NCBI GenBank assembly: GCA_021324655.1
Contig: JAJPIP010000057.1
Location: 1-60,536, forward strand
Source: Pseudomonadota bacterium
Lineage (GTDB): Bacteria; Chloroflexota; UBA5177
Direction of reading: 5' to 3'
DNA length: 60,536 bases
Shown here: positions 58,436 to 60,536 of the stretch, piece by piece
Numbering within the stretch: position 1 is the stretch's first letter
Layout: each line of letters starts with the position of its first letter
Position numbers and translations under genes: made by a program
Notes under the pieces: generated by a model
Databases searched by the model: none
What the model saw: only the letters and a program-made list of their open reading frames with translations
What the model was told of the DNA's origin: nothing

Positions 58436-60536
58436 TACGAATTGCGTCATCTCCCCTGGTCACCGGCTCCTCCGCTCTGGATGCCCCGGCAGTTGTCTCG
58501 ATCCACGCATTCAGGGCCTCGGAGAGCGGCCGTAGAATCTGCCCTCTCTCGGTCCCCAGCGCGCTATACCTGGGTTTCATGGCCGGTTGCCCCATCTGTG
58601 CTGCCGGCACGGCGCGTATCCCCGCGGCCGGCACGCCGGCCCTCTGCGCCGCGATGGCGGCGAGATCTGCCCAGCTGACTGCGCCGTCGTTGGCCAGGTG
58701 ACGGATCCCCGTCTCGCCGTCGATCAGCAGATCGAGCGTCGCGTTCACCAGATCGGGGACGTAGGTGGGTGAGACGATCTGGTCGGCGGCGGCGGCAAAC
58801 GTTTCACCCGCGGCGAGGGTACGGAGTGCGATCGTGACGAAGTTGTACTCATCCCAGGGACCGAAGAAGGCGCTGGTGCGGATGACAAGTGCCGACGGGT
58901 GAATGGACAGCACTTCTTCTTCCGCCGCCCTCTTCGACGCGCCGTAGACGCTGACCGGGGCGGGGCGATCGCTCTCGACATAGGGCGAGCCCTTGTGTCC
59001 GTCGAAGACCAGGTCCGAGGAGAAGGTGACGAAGGGAATGTTCCTGTCCGCCGCCGCGGCTGCCAGGATGCCGGCCCCCAGGGTGTTCTCACGAAAGCAG
59101 CGCTCGGCGTCGCCTTCGGCGTCGTCCACGCGCACGTACCCGGCTGTGTTTACCACCGCCCACGGTCGGACCTTCTCCATCACGGCACGGACGGTCCCGG
59201 GGATGGCGATGTCCATCTCCCGCCGCCCGAGCAGGCAGTAGGGAATGCCGCGCAGCTCGCAGAGGCGGGCGGTAGCACGTCCCAGAGTCCCGGTGCCCGT
59301 GATCAAGAGGGGCCGGGCCAGGGCGGCGCGCATGGCCGGCCGATCGGGATCGACATCGTCCACCCGCCCGTCGTCGTGCAGGGCAAACCGGTGCTCAAAG
59401 CGGACGTCGCGATGCCACCAACCCGGCACGTCCAGGAGGGGATGGACCAGCGTCTCCCCGCGCGCGAGCGAGCGGAGCAATGGAACCATGGCCGTGGCGC
59501 GCGGGGGTGAGGAGCGCACGTCGAAGACTCCCGGCTCGTACGAGCCGTTATCGGTGACGAGCTGGTCCCAGCCGTAGACACCCAGAAGCGACCACGCGGT
59601 GACCGCACGGACGTCGATGCCCTCATCGCGCGCTCGGTTCGCCGTGTTCCACACTTCGAGGAACCAGCGCATTTGCTCCTCCCGGGTGCAGCCGTTGTGC
59701 GCCTCCGTGATGGCGATTGGCCGCCGGTAGCGTTCCCAGGCGGTCCGGAGCAATGGAGCCGCTCCGGCGTGTCCTTCGGCTCGCACGCGCGCCGCGAGCA
59801 CGTCGACGTACCGATCCTGGCCGTTCCCGCCGGGAGTTTCTCCCGGATACCGCTCGAGGTGTTCGTCGAGGTAGCGATCACTGCTCAGGTAGTGGTTGAT
59901 GCCCACGATGTCGGGCAGGCACGGGTGGTCACGAAACCACGCGAGGTCGGCGGGCTGTGTCCCCGCCTTCATCAGAAACTCCCACAGCGGGTGATCGGGT
60001 CCGACGCGCCCCGCGAGCAGATCGAAGGCGAGCCAGTGGCGGTGGTTCTCGTGGTCTGCCTGGTAGCGGAGGGCGGGGGTGCTGAAGGTGGTACCGAGAT
60101 CGTCGGTCTGGACGAGAATCGCATCGGGACGGACGGCGCGAATGGCATCCATGGCGAGCACGACGGCGCGGCACTGCGTGAGAACCATGCGCACGAAGGT
60201 CGCGTCGTCGCGGCCGTGCGGATACCAATGGCCGTAGAGGCCGCTGAAGCGCGCCGTCGTCAGGGGCTCATTCACCGGTGTGTAGTGGGTGATCCAGGGG
60301 TAGCGCTCGGCCACGGCCCGGGCGAAAGCCGCGAGGCCCTCCGCAAAGGACGGATCCTGCAGCGAGGTGTGCGGCGGCCCACTGCCGTGATGGACTAAAC
60401 CGACAATGGGTTCGATGCCCAGCTCACGCACGCGCTCCAGTCTCCGGTCGGCCCAGGACCAGTCGGCGTTTTCGATGCCGGCCGGCGCCACCCGTTCCCA
60501 GAGGACGGGATAGCGCAAGGCGCTGACGCCGAGATC
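58419..60536 (-). CDS. Fusion of GH1 glycosidase-like and RmlD-type dTDP-sugar reductase domains (5' end cut off)
   Basis: About 705 residues are visible; the frame is open to the window edge, so the start is missing. The N-terminal part is GH1-like: HYTPVNEPLTTARFSGLYGH has the acid/base Glu, and IAITEAHNGCTREEQMRWFL the putative nucleophile. From about residue 385 there is a Rossmann SDR domain of the RmlD/dTDP-4-dehydrorhamnose reductase type: LLITGTGTLGRATARLCELR, VVNTAGYVRVDDAEGDAERC, FSSDLVFDGHKGSPYVESD and the YGASKRAAE catalytic motif. Both halves look intact. Joint function is unknown. Confidence 0.85.
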   Translation of the reverse strand, partial: DLGVSALRYPVLWERVAPAGIENADWSWADRRLERVRELGIEPIVGLVHHGSGPPHTSLQDPSFAEGLAAFARAVAERYPWITHYTPVNEPLTTARFSGLYGHWYPHGRDDATFVRMVLTQCRAVVLAMDAIRAVRPDAILVQTDDLGTTFSTPALRYQADHENHRHWLAFDLLAGRVGPDHPLWEFLMKAGTQPADLAWFRDHPCLPDIVGINHYLSSDRYLDEHLERYPGETPGGNGQDRYVDVLAARVRAEGHAGAAPLLRTAWERYRRPIAITEAHNGCTREEQMRWFLEVWNTANRARDEGIDVRAVTAWSLLGVYGWDQLVTDNGSYEPGVFDVRSSPPRATAMVPLLRSLARGETLVHPLLDVPGWWHRDVRFEHRFALHDDGRVDDVDPDRPAMRAALARPLLITGTGTLGRATARLCELRGIPYCLLGRREMDIAIPGTVRAVMEKVRPWAVVNTAGYVRVDDAEGDAERCFRENTLGAGILAAAAADRNIPFVTFSSDLVFDGHKGSPYVESDRPAPVSVYGASKRAAEEEVLSIHPSALVIRTSAFFGPWDEYNFVTIALRTLAAGETFAAAADQIVSPTYVPDLVNATLDLLIDGETGIRHLANDGAVSWADLAAIAAQRAGVPAAGIRAVPAAQMGQPAMKPRYSALGTERGQILRPLSEALNAWIETTAGASRAEEPVTRGDDAIRITSAG

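Noticed and set aside
1-60536. tRNA genes, CRISPR arrays, prophage or insertion sequences
   Set aside because: I found no T-loop with matching acceptor stems, no regularly spaced repeats, and no integrase, transposase or phage structural genes.

Overview
The window is about 60 kb of GC-rich, densely coded bacterial chromosome. Its features are a coproporphyrin-type heme pathway (HemQ/ChdC with a CpfC-like ferrochelatase), many GTG starts, secreted proteins with Thr/Pro-rich linkers, a System I cytochrome c maturation operon and a bacterial SET-domain protein. Together these suggest a Chloroflexota-like lineage (Thermomicrobia or a relative). That is inference from gene content only, because there is no rRNA in the window. 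I see no tRNA, rRNA, CRISPR array, insertion sequence or prophage. Apart from gaps near 6.8-7.0, 20.8-21.2, 26.7-27.1, 31.2-31.8 and 46.5-46.8 kb, the DNA is packed with short-spaced or overlapping genes.

Layout. (1) 0-4.4 kb: tail of a histidine kinase, then hemQ-hemE-hemD-hemH, an LppP/LprE-like exported protein and a tiny membrane protein. (2) 4.4-7.5 kb: MpaB-type oxygenase and phosphoribosyltransferase (divergent), and two poorly conserved exported or membrane proteins. (3) 7.5-15.4 kb: a 2-oxoacid dehydrogenase operon (E1alpha, E1beta, E2) running into lipA, a FixX-like ferredoxin and lipB, then nadE and a SET-domain protein. The lipoyl genes modify the E2 encoded just upstream. (4) 15.5-20.8 kb: PPOX flavoprotein, solitary OLD-type TOPRIM protein, EamA transporter, YtcJ-type amidohydrolase, MFS transporter. 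(5) 20.8-25 kb: a structured leader before rpsT, then holA, an FtsB-like protein and a secreted PQQ-type beta-propeller. (6) 25-31.2 kb: methyltransferase, nucleotidyltransferase, then a minus-strand operon rhtA, small coupled protein, AMP-forming acyl-CoA synthetase, Rsm22-like protein. (7) 31.2-40 kb: a candidate small RNA with its own promoter and terminator, ychF, a peptidoglycan glycosyltransferase, a secreted caspase-fold candidate, a DUF11 protein, a 57-aa HTH protein with its own operator-like site, dgkA and a peptide-binding lipoprotein. (8) 40-50 kb: HxlR regulator divergent from trxA, LmbE-type deacetylase, alcohol dehydrogenase, ccmA-ccmB, MFS, GNAT, a 190-bp long-hairpin element, hutU with an amidohydrolase. 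(9) 50-60.5 kb: NTF2-like secreted protein, serine hydrolase with a nucleotidyltransferase, the operon ccmC-D-E-F-G-H-ccdA, and a truncated GH1/RmlD fusion.

How the genes fit together. Heme made by hemE/D/H/Q supplies the cytochrome c machinery, which is split between ccmAB (43.5 kb) and ccmC-ccdA (53.4 kb). The dehydrogenase E2 is lipoylated by LipB/LipA, and a ferredoxin translationally coupled to lipA is a plausible electron donor for it.

Most novel signals: the 31.4-kb RNA candidate, the 46.6-kb long hairpin, the rpsT leader, the ferredoxin coupled to lipA, the HxlR-trxA switch, a secreted caspase-like protein, an Rsm22 protein that appears to have lost most cluster cysteines, and several very small genes.
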